NCBI RefSeq assembly: GCF_902150045.1
Contig: NZ_CABFVU010000003.1
Span: forward strand, 310,001-374,000
Length of the DNA stretch: 64,000 nt
Source: Chitinophaga polysaccharea
GTDB taxonomy: Bacteria; Bacteroidota; Bacteroidia; Chitinophagales; Chitinophagaceae
Direction of reading: 5' to 3'
Within the stretch, counting starts at the first letter, position 1, and each line of letters begins with the position of its first letter. A program made the position numbers and the translations under genes. Shown one piece after another: positions 43,851-52,265 of the stretch. Below the pieces are notes generated by a model, which worked only from the letters and a program-made list of their open reading frames with translations, was not told the DNA's origin and ran no database searches.

Positions 43851-45107
43851 ATGCCTTATTTATTTACATCTGAATCCGTTTCAGAAGGACATCCTGATAA
43901 AGTAGCTGATCAGATTTCTGACGCTTTGATCGACAACTTTCTGGCATATGATGCAAAATCCAAAGTAGCTTGTGAAACGCTTGTAACTACCGGCCAGGTT
44001 GTTTTGGCAGGTGAGGTGAAATCAGAGGCATACCTCGATGTGCAGGATATTGCAAGGGAAGTAATCCGTAAGATCGGTTATACCAAGAGTGAGTATATGT
44101 TTGAAGCGAATTCCTGCGGAATTCTTTCTGCCATACATGAGCAGTCTCCCGATATCAACCAGGGTGTAGACCGTAAATCCCCTGAAGAGCAGGGTGCAGG
44201 CGACCAGGGTATGATGTTTGGTTATGCTACCCGTGAAACAGAAAACTATATGCCGCTGGCACTGGACCTGGCACATAAACTGTTGCTGGAACTGGCAGTG
44301 CTCCGCCGCGAAAATAAAGAAATCAAGTACCTGCGCCCCGATGCTAAATCACAGGTAACTATCGAATATTCTGATGATAATAAACCGGTAAGAATCGATT
44401 CTATCGTGATTTCCACACAGCACGATGATTTCGATACTGATGAGAAAATGCTGGCAAAGATCAAGGAAGATATGATCAATATCCTGATCCCCCGTGTAAA
44501 AGCCCAGCTGAAACCGGAACTGCAAAAACTGTTCGAGGGCTTCGATATCAATCACCACATCAACCCAACCGGTAAATTTGTGATCGGTGGACCTCATGGC
44601 GATACCGGCTTAACCGGCCGCAAGATCATCGTTGATACTTATGGTGGTAAGGGTGCTCACGGTGGTGGCGCTTTCTCCGGTAAAGATCCTTCCAAGGTAG
44701 ACCGTTCCGCTGCTTATGCCACCCGTCATATCGCCAAAAACCTGGTAGCTGCCGGCGTGTGCGATGAAGTACTGGTACAGGTGTCTTATGCCATCGGTGT
44801 GGCCAAGCCTTGCGGTATTTATGTGAATACCAATGGCACTTCCAAAGTGAAGCTGAATGATGGTGAAATCGCTAAGAAGATCGAAGAAATCTTTGACCTG
44901 CGCCCTTATGCTATCGAACAAAGACTGAAACTGCGCAATCCTATCTATAGCGAAACTGCCGCTTATGGCCACATGGGCCGCGAACCCAAGGTGGTTACCA
45001 AAGTGTTCAACAAAGGCAAGAAGCACGAGAAGAGCGTGGAAGTAGAGCTGTTCACCTGGGAGAAGCTGGACTACGTAGACAAAGTAAAAGCCGCTTTCGG
45101 TTTATAA
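43851..45107 (+). CDS. metK: S-adenosylmethionine synthetase
   Basis: A 418-residue MetK that makes SAM from ATP and methionine. All signatures are seen: E-G-H-P-D-K-V-A-D-Q (methionine/ATP site), G-A-G-D-Q-G-M-M-F-G-Y-A, and the phosphate loop G-G-K-G-A-H-G-G-G-A-F-S followed by G-K-D-P-S-K-V-D-R-S. It has the C-terminal insertion seen in Bacteroidota enzymes and ends with a clear terminator. Cytoplasmic. Confidence 0.97.
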   Translation: MPYLFTSESVSEGHPDKVADQISDALIDNFLAYDAKSKVACETLVTTGQVVLAGEVKSEAYLDVQDIAREVIRKIGYTKSEYMFEANSCGILSAIHEQSPDINQGVDRKSPEEQGAGDQGMMFGYATRETENYMPLALDLAHKLLLELAVLRRENKEIKYLRPDAKSQVTIEYSDDNKPVRIDSIVISTQHDDFDTDEKMLAKIKEDMINILIPRVKAQLKPELQKLFEGFDINHHINPTGKFVIGGPHGDTGLTGRKIIVDTYGGKGAHGGGAFSGKDPSKVDRSAAYATRHIAKNLVAAGVCDEVLVQVSYAIGVAKPCGIYVNTNGTSKVKLNDGEIAKKIEEIFDLRPYAIEQRLKLRNPIYSETAAYGHMGREPKVVTKVFNKGKKHEKSVEVELFTWEKLDYVDKVKAAFGL

Positions 45108-45661
45108 TCGTCCCGGAAGTATATATAATTACAAACTGGCCGTTTCAACTTTTGAGACGGCTTTTTTGTTTAGAGCCTTGTACCTTTTTATTCATTTGTG
45201 CTTCATTTTACCACGTTTTATGAATGTGGAAAAGTTTTTCATTTTTTTCTAAAGATTTCAAAAAAAAGTTACATATTACTGTTAATATTATAGTATATTT
45301 AATAGTAATATTATTGATTGGCCTGCGTTTCAGGACTGGTAAGTGCATTACAGGTTCGGTCTATTTCTCAGGAAGGGCATCGTAACATTTATTGCCTCCA
45401 CAAAATCCGTTATAACTTATATAGCCCCTTTTGGGCCATATAATATTTCGCGGAAGACGTCCGTTTAGATGCTGTTTTATGTCCGGAATTTCTGGATATT
45501 CGCAGCCATAAATTAAAAATGGACCGTTAAAATTGTTTCCGGAGACAATTGTAAACAGTGCATTATTTCTTGAATGACCGAATCCATATCACTTGAATCA
45601 ATTGCAGTTACTTAGCGTAATTGTGAGCTTTTTATTGAAACCATATAATATCTGAAAAACC
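45108..45661. other. Long intergenic region upstream of the beta-helix lipoprotein gene
   Basis: After the metK terminator it is A/T-rich, with an imperfect palindrome of AATATTA / TAGTAATATT at about 45284-45314, a hairpin TATATAGCCC / GGGCCATATA near 45418-45442 and a near-perfect palindrome AATTGTTTCCGGAGACAATT at 45534-45553. These look like regulatory leader or operator elements. A 15-codon ORF at about 45471 was noted but not accepted. Confidence 0.4.
45139..45168 (+). terminator. metK terminator
   Basis: The stem GCCGTTTCAA / TTGAGACGGC (one G-T pair) is followed by TTTTTTG. Confidence 0.88.
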
Positions 45662-47068
45662 ATGAGGCACAACATTACCGCACGATTGTCTATGTTCACA
45701 TTCGTATCCGTTGCATTGGCTTTAGTTATCACAACAGAAAGTTGCAATAAGGATCAAATAAGCCAGCTAGTACCAGAAAATAATCCAACTGAAACTGCAG
45801 CAAAGCCCCCTGTTGGCGCGAAGCAGTATACGCTTGTTCCTGATAAGGACGGCAGGCTGGTGGTAGACGGCAGCATTTATAAAGCAGGGGAGATCCTGAA
45901 TCTGAAAGGAACATTTTCTGCTGTCGTTTTTAATAATCTGAAAGGCGCCTCCGGCAGTCCTATCATAGTTAAAAATGCCAGTGGTACCGTAGTTAAAATT
46001 GGCAATCCATCCTGGAGCGGTGGCTCCTGGGCAACTGCTATCAGTTTTGTAAACTGTCACTATGTAAAAGCAGGCGGTGAAAAATCCAAATCCGAATTTG
46101 TAATTGAAGGAAGCACCCAGGCAGGAAGGGAAGCATATTTCGACTTTACCCTCAGCCAGCACACCGATAATTTCGAGATCGCCAATGTTACCATACATAA
46201 CGGCGGAACAGGTATCTGGGCTAAAACAGATCCAATAAAAGGTGATCTGACCACCCAGTATCCTAACTCTTATATGGACAACCTGCTGATCCATGATGTG
46301 GCCATCAGCGGTACCAACAATGAAGCATTTTATATTGGTCATACTGCCCTTTACTGGAACCTGACAGCCAATGCGCCTTACTACGGCAATCCTTCAGGGT
46401 TTGTAAGCGGCCAGCAGTATGTACAGCCTATTAAATGGCGCAATGTAAAGATCTATAACAACAGTGTGGCAAATGGAGGCGCAGACGGTATCCAGACAGC
46501 TGCTATCGACAAACTGGAGATCTATGGCAACACCGTTACCAGCTGGGGCGGTCAGCATAACTCAGGCCATAACGGAGGTATCCTCATCGGAGGCCGTACT
46601 ACCAACACCAACGTGCACGATAACTATGTACACGATGGCTGGGGTGAGCTGATCCAGTTCTACGGATCCGGCGAAAATGGCGCTACCCACATCATTCATA
46701 ACAACCTGTTAAGAGATAACCAGGGAGATGGGGTGAGCCTGAGAGGAACCGATAAGGCAGTGGTGCAGATCACCAATAATACTATTGCCAGAACAGGAGG
46801 TGTATCCCTCCGTATTAACGGTTATTTTGGTATGACCGCAGCGCAGATCGTGAAAGACAATGCCTTTATTCAACCAAGGGTAAGCGGCGGCACTATTGCT
46901 CTTAATGCTTATATCTATACGGAAAACGGAGCTTCTGTTATAGAAGGAACCGGTGTGGAAGCCAATTCCAAATTCGCAACTGTGGCGGATGCAGGTGTGG
47001 ACACCAATAATTTCTACCAGCCTAAATCCGGTTCAGCCCTGCTGACCACCGGTTACAGAACCAACTGA
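45662..47068 (+). CDS. Right-handed beta-helix lipoprotein
   Basis: A 468-residue protein with a lipoprotein signal (lipobox T-E-S-C near residue 28). The bulk (about 90-430) is a parallel beta-helix: repeated turns with asparagine ladders such as F-E-I-A-N-V-T-I-H-N-G-G, K-L-E-I-Y-G-N-T-V-T and H-I-I-H-N-N-L-L-R-D-N. Such folds occur in polysaccharide lyases and surface glycan-binding proteins. No catalytic set was identified, so lyase activity is only possible. A strong terminator follows, and a long leader of unknown role precedes. Confidence 0.82.
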   Translation: MRHNITARLSMFTFVSVALALVITTESCNKDQISQLVPENNPTETAAKPPVGAKQYTLVPDKDGRLVVDGSIYKAGEILNLKGTFSAVVFNNLKGASGSPIIVKNASGTVVKIGNPSWSGGSWATAISFVNCHYVKAGGEKSKSEFVIEGSTQAGREAYFDFTLSQHTDNFEIANVTIHNGGTGIWAKTDPIKGDLTTQYPNSYMDNLLIHDVAISGTNNEAFYIGHTALYWNLTANAPYYGNPSGFVSGQQYVQPIKWRNVKIYNNSVANGGADGIQTAAIDKLEIYGNTVTSWGGQHNSGHNGGILIGGRTTNTNVHDNYVHDGWGELIQFYGSGENGATHIIHNNLLRDNQGDGVSLRGTDKAVVQITNNTIARTGGVSLRINGYFGMTAAQIVKDNAFIQPRVSGGTIALNAYIYTENGASVIEGTGVEANSKFATVADAGVDTNNFYQPKSGSALLTTGYRTN

Positions 47069-47088
47069 TATATTGTCACCAGATAATG

Positions 47089-47125
47089 AAACAGCCGCCC
47101 GGTTAACCGGAGCGGCTGTTTTCTT
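47089..47125 (+). terminator. Terminator after the beta-helix gene
   Basis: Arms AACAGCCGC and GCGGCTGTT with an inner CCGGTTAACCGG palindrome are followed by TTTTCTTTTT. Confidence 0.88.
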
Positions 47126-47136
47126 TTTACCGGGCA

Positions 47137-48078
47137 TTAGTTTTTCCCTTCAAGATACTTCCACATCAGTTCATTTACTTCCTGTGGCTGCTCATAGTGA
47201 GGCATGTGCCCGGCGCTGTCTACTTCATGTACTTCTAAAGTTGGGTATAAAGCGGTATAAGAACTTAATTTCTCTTTTGGGAAAAAGGGGTCCTGTTTCC
47301 CGTAAATAAGGAATATTTTCCGGGGCGGAATTTTTTCCAGCAGATAAAGCTGGCTTTGATTCAGCATATTCGTCCAGGAGGAATAGGTAATGCGCTTATA
47401 CCCCCTGAAATTCATAAAATATTTCAATCTCGTTGCATAGCTGTTGAACAATGGCTGGTTCACAAACTCTTTTCTTTGTTTTTCCACTGAGCGGGGATAC
47501 CAATAGCCACTCATCAGGAGGTCTCTTATCACCGGGAACTTCAGCAGTTTACTTGGGTGAAGATCGCCGCTGGCCGCTGGCCCCAGCAGTATGATCTGCT
47601 TCACGCGATCAGGATGCCCCGCTGCATAGTCCAACCCGATAGGCGCTCCCATCGACATCGCAATCATATCAAACGGCTGCCGGAGCTGTAATGTGTCGAG
47701 CAGCGCCACCAGTTGCTCCCGGTACAGCCGGAGATCATATACTGTTTCGGGTTTGTCGGAATATCCCCGGCCATAAAGATCATAAGACAATACCCTGTAC
47801 CCTTTGGAGAGGAGATAAGGAATATTGTTTTTCCACACTTCCATACCGGTGCAGCCGCCTCCATGTATCAACACCAGTAGCCTCGCTGTATCGGGGCCGG
47901 ACAAGCTGTAATGAACGGTTCCCTGTTGCAGCCGTATAAAGGAGCCCGGCGCCGCCCTGCGGGTGATATCATTAAGGGAAGCGGTTTCCTGTTGCTGTTT
48001 AATGAGGAAGAAAATCCCCGTCAGCAGCAACGTTGTACCTCCCGTTAGTATTAAGATCCATTTCCTGCGCCCCGCCAT
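47137..48078 (-). CDS. Membrane-anchored alpha/beta hydrolase
   Basis: A 313-residue protein with an N-terminal transmembrane anchor (about residues 7-25) and an alpha/beta-hydrolase domain: oxyanion strand L-I-H-G-G-G-C-T-G, nucleophile elbow A-M-S-M-G-A (serine about residue 146), acid in Y-G-K-Q-D-P, and histidine in D-S-A-G-H-M-P-H. The domain would face the periplasm. It is the last gene of the polysaccharide operon, 6 bp after the preceding hydrolase gene, and may modify or hydrolyse an ester on the polymer (inference). Confidence 0.85.
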   Translation of the reverse strand: MAGRRKWILILTGGTTLLLTGIFFLIKQQQETASLNDITRRAAPGSFIRLQQGTVHYSLSGPDTARLLVLIHGGGCTGMEVWKNNIPYLLSKGYRVLSYDLYGRGYSDKPETVYDLRLYREQLVALLDTLQLRQPFDMIAMSMGAPIGLDYAAGHPDRVKQIILLGPAASGDLHPSKLLKFPVIRDLLMSGYWYPRSVEKQRKEFVNQPLFNSYATRLKYFMNFRGYKRITYSSWTNMLNQSQLYLLEKIPPRKIFLIYGKQDPFFPKEKLSSYTALYPTLEVHEVDSAGHMPHYEQPQEVNELMWKYLEGKN

Positions 48079-48084
48079 GCCTGT

Positions 48085-48852
48085 TTATCTTTTGAACTGC
48101 AATAGCCACTCGTAAATATTCATCCCGTCTTCCCGGTAGGACGGGTTGTAATACTGTTCCCAGCAGCAGTGTTTATGATCCCCGATGCTCAGCTTTGTAA
48201 GTCCCGGTTTGTACTTGTTTGTACTGTCGGCGTAAAGTTTACAGTTGCCCAGGAAAACCGGCTCCTCACTTCCTCCAAAATACCACACGTGAATATTGTT
48301 CTTAGCAGTTACCTGGAAGCTTTTCAGATTCTCGGCATCAATAGTGGCGGGCGACATATTCACTGCGGCAGCCACCCGCTTTGCCGTTCTTTTATCAGTT
48401 ACAGCCATGGCTACAGACCATCCGCCGGCGCTATATCCGGTGATATAAATGCGGGAAGAGTCGATCGGATATCTTTTCAATACATCTGTAATAACGGCGT
48501 CCAGGTGCTCAGGACCGAGCGACCAGCTGGTAGCCAGTGGCGCCATTACAATGAACTCATATTTTTTACCGTCCAGTTTATTCACGGCATCAATATTCTT
48601 TCCTTCATGCATCTGCCTGGCCACACCCTGCCTGAAGATTTTAGTAACATCAGTACCGGCAATGCTTCTGCCGTGAAGGCAAATAAGCAGCGGATATCTT
48701 TTCCCACTTTTCGGATTGTCCGGCAGCTTTAACAAGGCCGGTATATGATGCCAGGGTGTGATCTGCACCTCAATCTGTTTGAATGGTTTTAAATCCTGTG
48801 CAGATACTAATAACGTCTGCAGCGTAAGTGCGATAATAAGAAATACTCTCAT
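48085..48852 (-). CDS. Exported esterase-like alpha/beta hydrolase
   Basis: A 255-residue protein with a signal peptide (about residues 1-18, ending V-S-A-Q-D). It has L-I-C-L-H-G-R-S at the oxyanion strand and the nucleophile elbow G-Y-S-A-G-G-W (serine about residue 145), as in phospholipase/carboxylesterase or PHB-depolymerase-type proteins. The histidine is in I-G-D-H-K-H-C-C-W-E. Its place at the end of the polysaccharide operon suggests deacetylation or de-esterification of the polymer, which is inference. Confidence 0.82.
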   Translation of the reverse strand: MRVFLIIALTLQTLLVSAQDLKPFKQIEVQITPWHHIPALLKLPDNPKSGKRYPLLICLHGRSIAGTDVTKIFRQGVARQMHEGKNIDAVNKLDGKKYEFIVMAPLATSWSLGPEHLDAVITDVLKRYPIDSSRIYITGYSAGGWSVAMAVTDKRTAKRVAAAVNMSPATIDAENLKSFQVTAKNNIHVWYFGGSEEPVFLGNCKLYADSTNKYKPGLTKLSIGDHKHCCWEQYYNPSYREDGMNIYEWLLQFKR

Positions 48853-48909
48853 TCTTGATTTTATTTTCAGTGATCCGTATTGCCGGATACCATGTTCACT
48901 AACCCGTTA

Positions 48910-49626
48910 TTATAAATGCAGCAATACTTCTTCCATAGTAGTCCCGATAATGGCTTCCAGTACTAACTTCGACTGCTTTACATCTCTTTCCAGGTTCACC
49001 TTGCGCACCATTTCCGCGTTGTAGATGCGGTATGCTTCATTCAAACCTTCTACAGCGGTGTTCTGGTCTCCTTTGGAGAATTTCTGTTCGGTTTGTTTGT
49101 AATGGTTGTAGGCGTCTTCCAGTAAAGGGAGCTGCAGCTCATACAATTGTTTGTTGGTGGCATAGTCTTCGTAAGCGCGAAGTACAGCAGATTTCAACGC
49201 CAGTTTTTCGCTTTCTTTCTGTTGTTCGAAAACTTTCCCGTTGGCTTTTGCAATTTTCACTTCATTAGGAATGCTAACCAGGTGACCAAGCGGTACATTG
49301 ATACCAAAGTTATACCTTGGATATAAAGTATTGTTGGTGGTGGTGCCGCCTCCTTTGATCGTGAATTCGTTCAGGTTACCAGAGGCAACAATCATATCCA
49401 GCCAGCCGGCTTTGGCCCTGTTTTCATCGTATTTGGTGATCTGTTTTTTTATGTCCAGTGCTTTGATCTGTGGATTTTCCATGGCAAGCTCCACCAGTCT
49501 TGTTTTTAACCTGGCCACTGTTGGCTGGTCGGCCGGCAGGCGCAGCACAATGCTGGTGTCGGCTCTTTGTGCCTTTGCCATTGTACCTGTTAATGCTACT
49601 AATAAAAAGAATAGTACTCGTTTCAT
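48910..49626 (-). CDS. TolC-like outer membrane protein, half-length
   Basis: A 238-residue protein with a signal peptide (about residues 1-19, ending A-K-A-Q-R) and long helical segments typical of one TolC repeat: an N-terminal helix pair with N-P-Q-I-K-A-L-D-I-K-K-Q-I near residue 55, a beta segment (Y-P-R-Y-N-F-G-I-N-V-P-L), then two more helices. Full TolC-type proteins have two such repeats and about 420-480 residues, so this is about half size. It could assemble with more subunits per pore or have another role. It overlaps the polymerase gene by 4 bp. Confidence 0.78.
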   Translation of the reverse strand: MKRVLFFLLVALTGTMAKAQRADTSIVLRLPADQPTVARLKTRLVELAMENPQIKALDIKKQITKYDENRAKAGWLDMIVASGNLNEFTIKGGGTTTNNTLYPRYNFGINVPLGHLVSIPNEVKIAKANGKVFEQQKESEKLALKSAVLRAYEDYATNKQLYELQLPLLEDAYNHYKQTEQKFSKGDQNTAVEGLNEAYRIYNAEMVRKVNLERDVKQSKLVLEAIIGTTMEEVLLHL

Positions 49627-51056
49627 GTTGTGATATTTGGAGATGATAATAAATATTTTAGTTTTATAGAGATGCCGTTAAGTGCATAGTAAAGCAGGGC
49701 TGATTCAATGAGGCCTGACGACTCCTGTGCGTAAATACTTACCACCAGTGCAAACATTACGCAAAGGATCACCAGTGTAAACTGTTTTTCCATTTCTGTT
49801 CTGCTGGCGAAATAATTGCTCACCATGTATTGCATTACCAGGTAAATATTTACTATGATGAGTAATAAGCCAACCCATCCCTGTTCAAGTGCGGTACGCA
49901 GATAACCGCTGTCGGGAGGGAACCCGTCCAGTTCACTGCCCGAACCTGGCTCACAGCTGAGAAACCCGCCGCCAATGGGATGACTGTAGATATAAGGCTG
50001 TATACGGTGCCGGTTCACATCCCTTACGTTAAGGGAAGCGTCTTCCGAACCGGAGAAGGCCGTTCTCATCCTGATCACAGTAGAGTTGCCGTGAAACGGG
50101 CCAAACATCAGTACAAGGAAAGCAAACACGAATACCACTGCACCTATCACCGTATTCCTGTTACGCAGGTTTACGAACAGCATCATGATAAGCCCCATCG
50201 GCACCATGATATAAGCCGTGCGGGTACCCGAAAAACCCAATGCCATGAACTGGAGCGCCAGTGATATCAGCAGGAATATTTTCTTAGGCATCGTGATCAT
50301 CCTGCCCGAGCTGGTGAGTAACACAATATTGATAATACAGCCACAGGCCATGATCACGCCAAATACAGCAGGATCAGATACGAATGAAAAAATGCGTATG
50401 CCTGTGAGAATAATAACCGTTTTGAATTTCTCAGGATACTTCGCGATATACGCCTTCTCAAAGGGCATTAATCCAAACCACTGCTGTATACATGCATAAA
50501 ATGCCGCGATGGTAAGTATGATGATCCAGAACTTCAGGAACAGTTTCAGGTCGTTCATGTTACGGATCATTTTCATGACCAGGTACATAAAGATCATATT
50601 CCGCACAAATACCCTGGCAAAGGTGGTCCAGCCATGCCTGTCGTACACAAATGCCGGGTTAAAGAACTGCAGCAGTACATAACCCCCATAAATGTAAAAG
50701 GTGATCAGCACCGGGTCCCGGAGGAAGTCCACTTTTTTAATACTGTCGTCACCGGCCTTCAACAGGCTACCCAGCAGCGTAATCAGCAGGATGGCGTCTA
50801 TGAGCACTCCCACGGGTATTTCGGTACCAGACATCCGTTCCAGTAAGCGTACGGTCAGTGCAACGGTACAGGAAATAAAATAGCCGGCACGGTAATTCAG
50901 CAGGGAAACAGCTGCTACGGTGCTTCCAATCACCAACCCTATGAGCAATGCAACGTATTTTATCTCCTGGGCACTGATATAGGCAATAGCCGGGATCAGT
51001 ACTATCCAACCGATGATAATAAATATGTTGAAAATATTTTTTTTAGCGATTTCCAC
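49623..51056 (-). CDS. O-antigen ligase/polymerase family membrane protein
   Basis: A 477-residue protein with about 11-12 hydrophobic segments and a large extracytoplasmic loop near residues 335-395 containing R-M-R-T-A-F-S-G and H-P-I-G-G-G-F-L-S, as in Wzy/WaaL-type proteins. It would polymerise or ligate lipid-linked glycan units at the periplasmic face. It starts 10 bp after the 37-residue small gene and overlaps the next gene by 4 bp. Confidence 0.85.
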   Translation of the reverse strand: MEIAKKNIFNIFIIIGWIVLIPAIAYISAQEIKYVALLIGLVIGSTVAAVSLLNYRAGYFISCTVALTVRLLERMSGTEIPVGVLIDAILLITLLGSLLKAGDDSIKKVDFLRDPVLITFYIYGGYVLLQFFNPAFVYDRHGWTTFARVFVRNMIFMYLVMKMIRNMNDLKLFLKFWIIILTIAAFYACIQQWFGLMPFEKAYIAKYPEKFKTVIILTGIRIFSFVSDPAVFGVIMACGCIINIVLLTSSGRMITMPKKIFLLISLALQFMALGFSGTRTAYIMVPMGLIMMLFVNLRNRNTVIGAVVFVFAFLVLMFGPFHGNSTVIRMRTAFSGSEDASLNVRDVNRHRIQPYIYSHPIGGGFLSCEPGSGSELDGFPPDSGYLRTALEQGWVGLLLIIVNIYLVMQYMVSNYFASRTEMEKQFTLVILCVMFALVVSIYAQESSGLIESALLYYALNGISIKLKYLLSSPNITT

Positions 51057-51066
51057 TTAAGCCAAT

Positions 51067-51180
51067 TTATAAGAATACTATTTTAACAGCCATAGCGATA
51101 ATTGTAAGCGCTATAAAGATGAGAATCAGCACCTGGTGAAGATGTTGGTCTATCGGCTTCTTTTTTGGTTGCATTTTCAT
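51067..51180 (-). CDS. Small 37-residue membrane protein, translationally coupled
   Basis: This gene encodes 37 residues with a basic start (M-K-M-Q-P-K-K-K-P-I-D-Q-H-L) and one hydrophobic helix (V-L-I-L-I-F-I-A-L-T-I-I-A-M-A-V). Its ATG overlaps the stop of the acyltransferase gene as ATGA, and the polymerase gene starts 10 bp after its stop, so it fills the gap exactly. That packing strongly supports a real gene. A role as a small subunit of the acyltransferase or polymerase is inference. Confidence 0.72.
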   Translation of the reverse strand: MKMQPKKKPIDQHLHQVLILIFIALTIIAMAVKIVFL

Positions 51181-52256
51181 ATAAAACTGTGTGTCATTAT
51201 GTTTTTATTTAAACGGCCAATACTGAACTTACCCCTGAACAGGAAACTGCATCCGACCTTAACCAGTATGCGGTAGGCGATGATGGAAAACAGGATCGCC
51301 GATGGTATGCAGATCAACAGCAGTGTTATGCCGTTGGTGATCCCTATACCCAGGAGCACTGCCCGCAACCCTGCAAATATGGTAACATGCAGCAGGTAGA
51401 TATACAGGGAATAATGACCAATTACATTCAGGAACTGCAGCCTTCGCAGCTTTGCCAGCCAGGATGCCAGCATGATCACGAACAAACATCCGTTAAGTGC
51501 AATGAGCATTAATATATACAGGTTCATTTGCTGGTGATACAGGTAATACCATTGCAGTAAACAAAATACAGGCGTGATCAGAAGCAGGCTCACCGGGTTC
51601 GATAACATATCCTGTATTTCACCCTGGAAAAAATATACGGCAACAATATCCCCGATAGCAAAGTAGATATAATGCAAGGCGATATCATAAAGCGCGCTGC
51701 TGCTTTGTACGCAGGGAGCCACTCCGAGTAATGCCAGCCCCACCAATAATTGCCAGCCCTTCTTTCCTTTGATCAGCGTTGAGGTGAACAGATACAGCAT
51801 GGTAACATTAAATAATGCAAACAGGTACCATAGCTGATCTAGTGTTCTGGGCTGCAGGATAATATTCATAAAATCCCTGCGCGACCGCTCTGCATTGGAG
51901 TATTCCGAAAATAAGATCTGCAGGCTGATCTGTATTACTGCCCAAAGTAAATAGGGATACAGTAATGTGTTCACCTTCGATATCCCAAAATTCAACGAGC
52001 CCCGTTTAGCAACACTTCTCCCGAAAAACAAACCCGACAGCAGGAAAAACAAAGGCATCCTGAAACTGTAAAGCATATCGTTTGTATCCAGCACTCCTTT
52101 GGGCAAAGTCACGCCGCGTGCAACCAGGCCGTACGCCAGATGCCGGTAAACCACCAGTATAATGGCTATTCCCTTGGCATAGTCGATCCAGGCATAACGC
52201 GATTCGCTTTTTTCGGGGCGCAAACTAAATATGTCTTTAAAGATCAGTTGATACAT
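51177..52256 (-). CDS. Acyltransferase family 3 membrane protein
   Basis: A 359-residue protein with about ten hydrophobic segments. The family start W-I-D-Y-A-K-G-I-A-I-I-L-V-V-Y-R-H (about 23-39) contains the catalytic histidine of OafA/OatA-type O-acyltransferases, and M-P-L-F-F-L-L-S-G-L-F-F follows. It would acetylate or otherwise acylate the polysaccharide. The Wzz/BY-kinase-like gene ends 9 bp before it, and the 37-residue gene begins within its stop codon. Confidence 0.9.
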   Translation of the reverse strand: MYQLIFKDIFSLRPEKSESRYAWIDYAKGIAIILVVYRHLAYGLVARGVTLPKGVLDTNDMLYSFRMPLFFLLSGLFFGRSVAKRGSLNFGISKVNTLLYPYLLWAVIQISLQILFSEYSNAERSRRDFMNIILQPRTLDQLWYLFALFNVTMLYLFTSTLIKGKKGWQLLVGLALLGVAPCVQSSSALYDIALHYIYFAIGDIVAVYFFQGEIQDMLSNPVSLLLITPVFCLLQWYYLYHQQMNLYILMLIALNGCLFVIMLASWLAKLRRLQFLNVIGHYSLYIYLLHVTIFAGLRAVLLGIGITNGITLLLICIPSAILFSIIAYRILVKVGCSFLFRGKFSIGRLNKNIMTHSFI

Positions 52257-52265
52257 GTTTAAAAA

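Noticed and set aside
45471..45518. A 15-codon ORF in the leader of the beta-helix gene as a second leader peptide
   Set aside because: It is not cysteine-rich, does not resemble the susC leader ORF and has no hairpin directly after it. Chance is likely.
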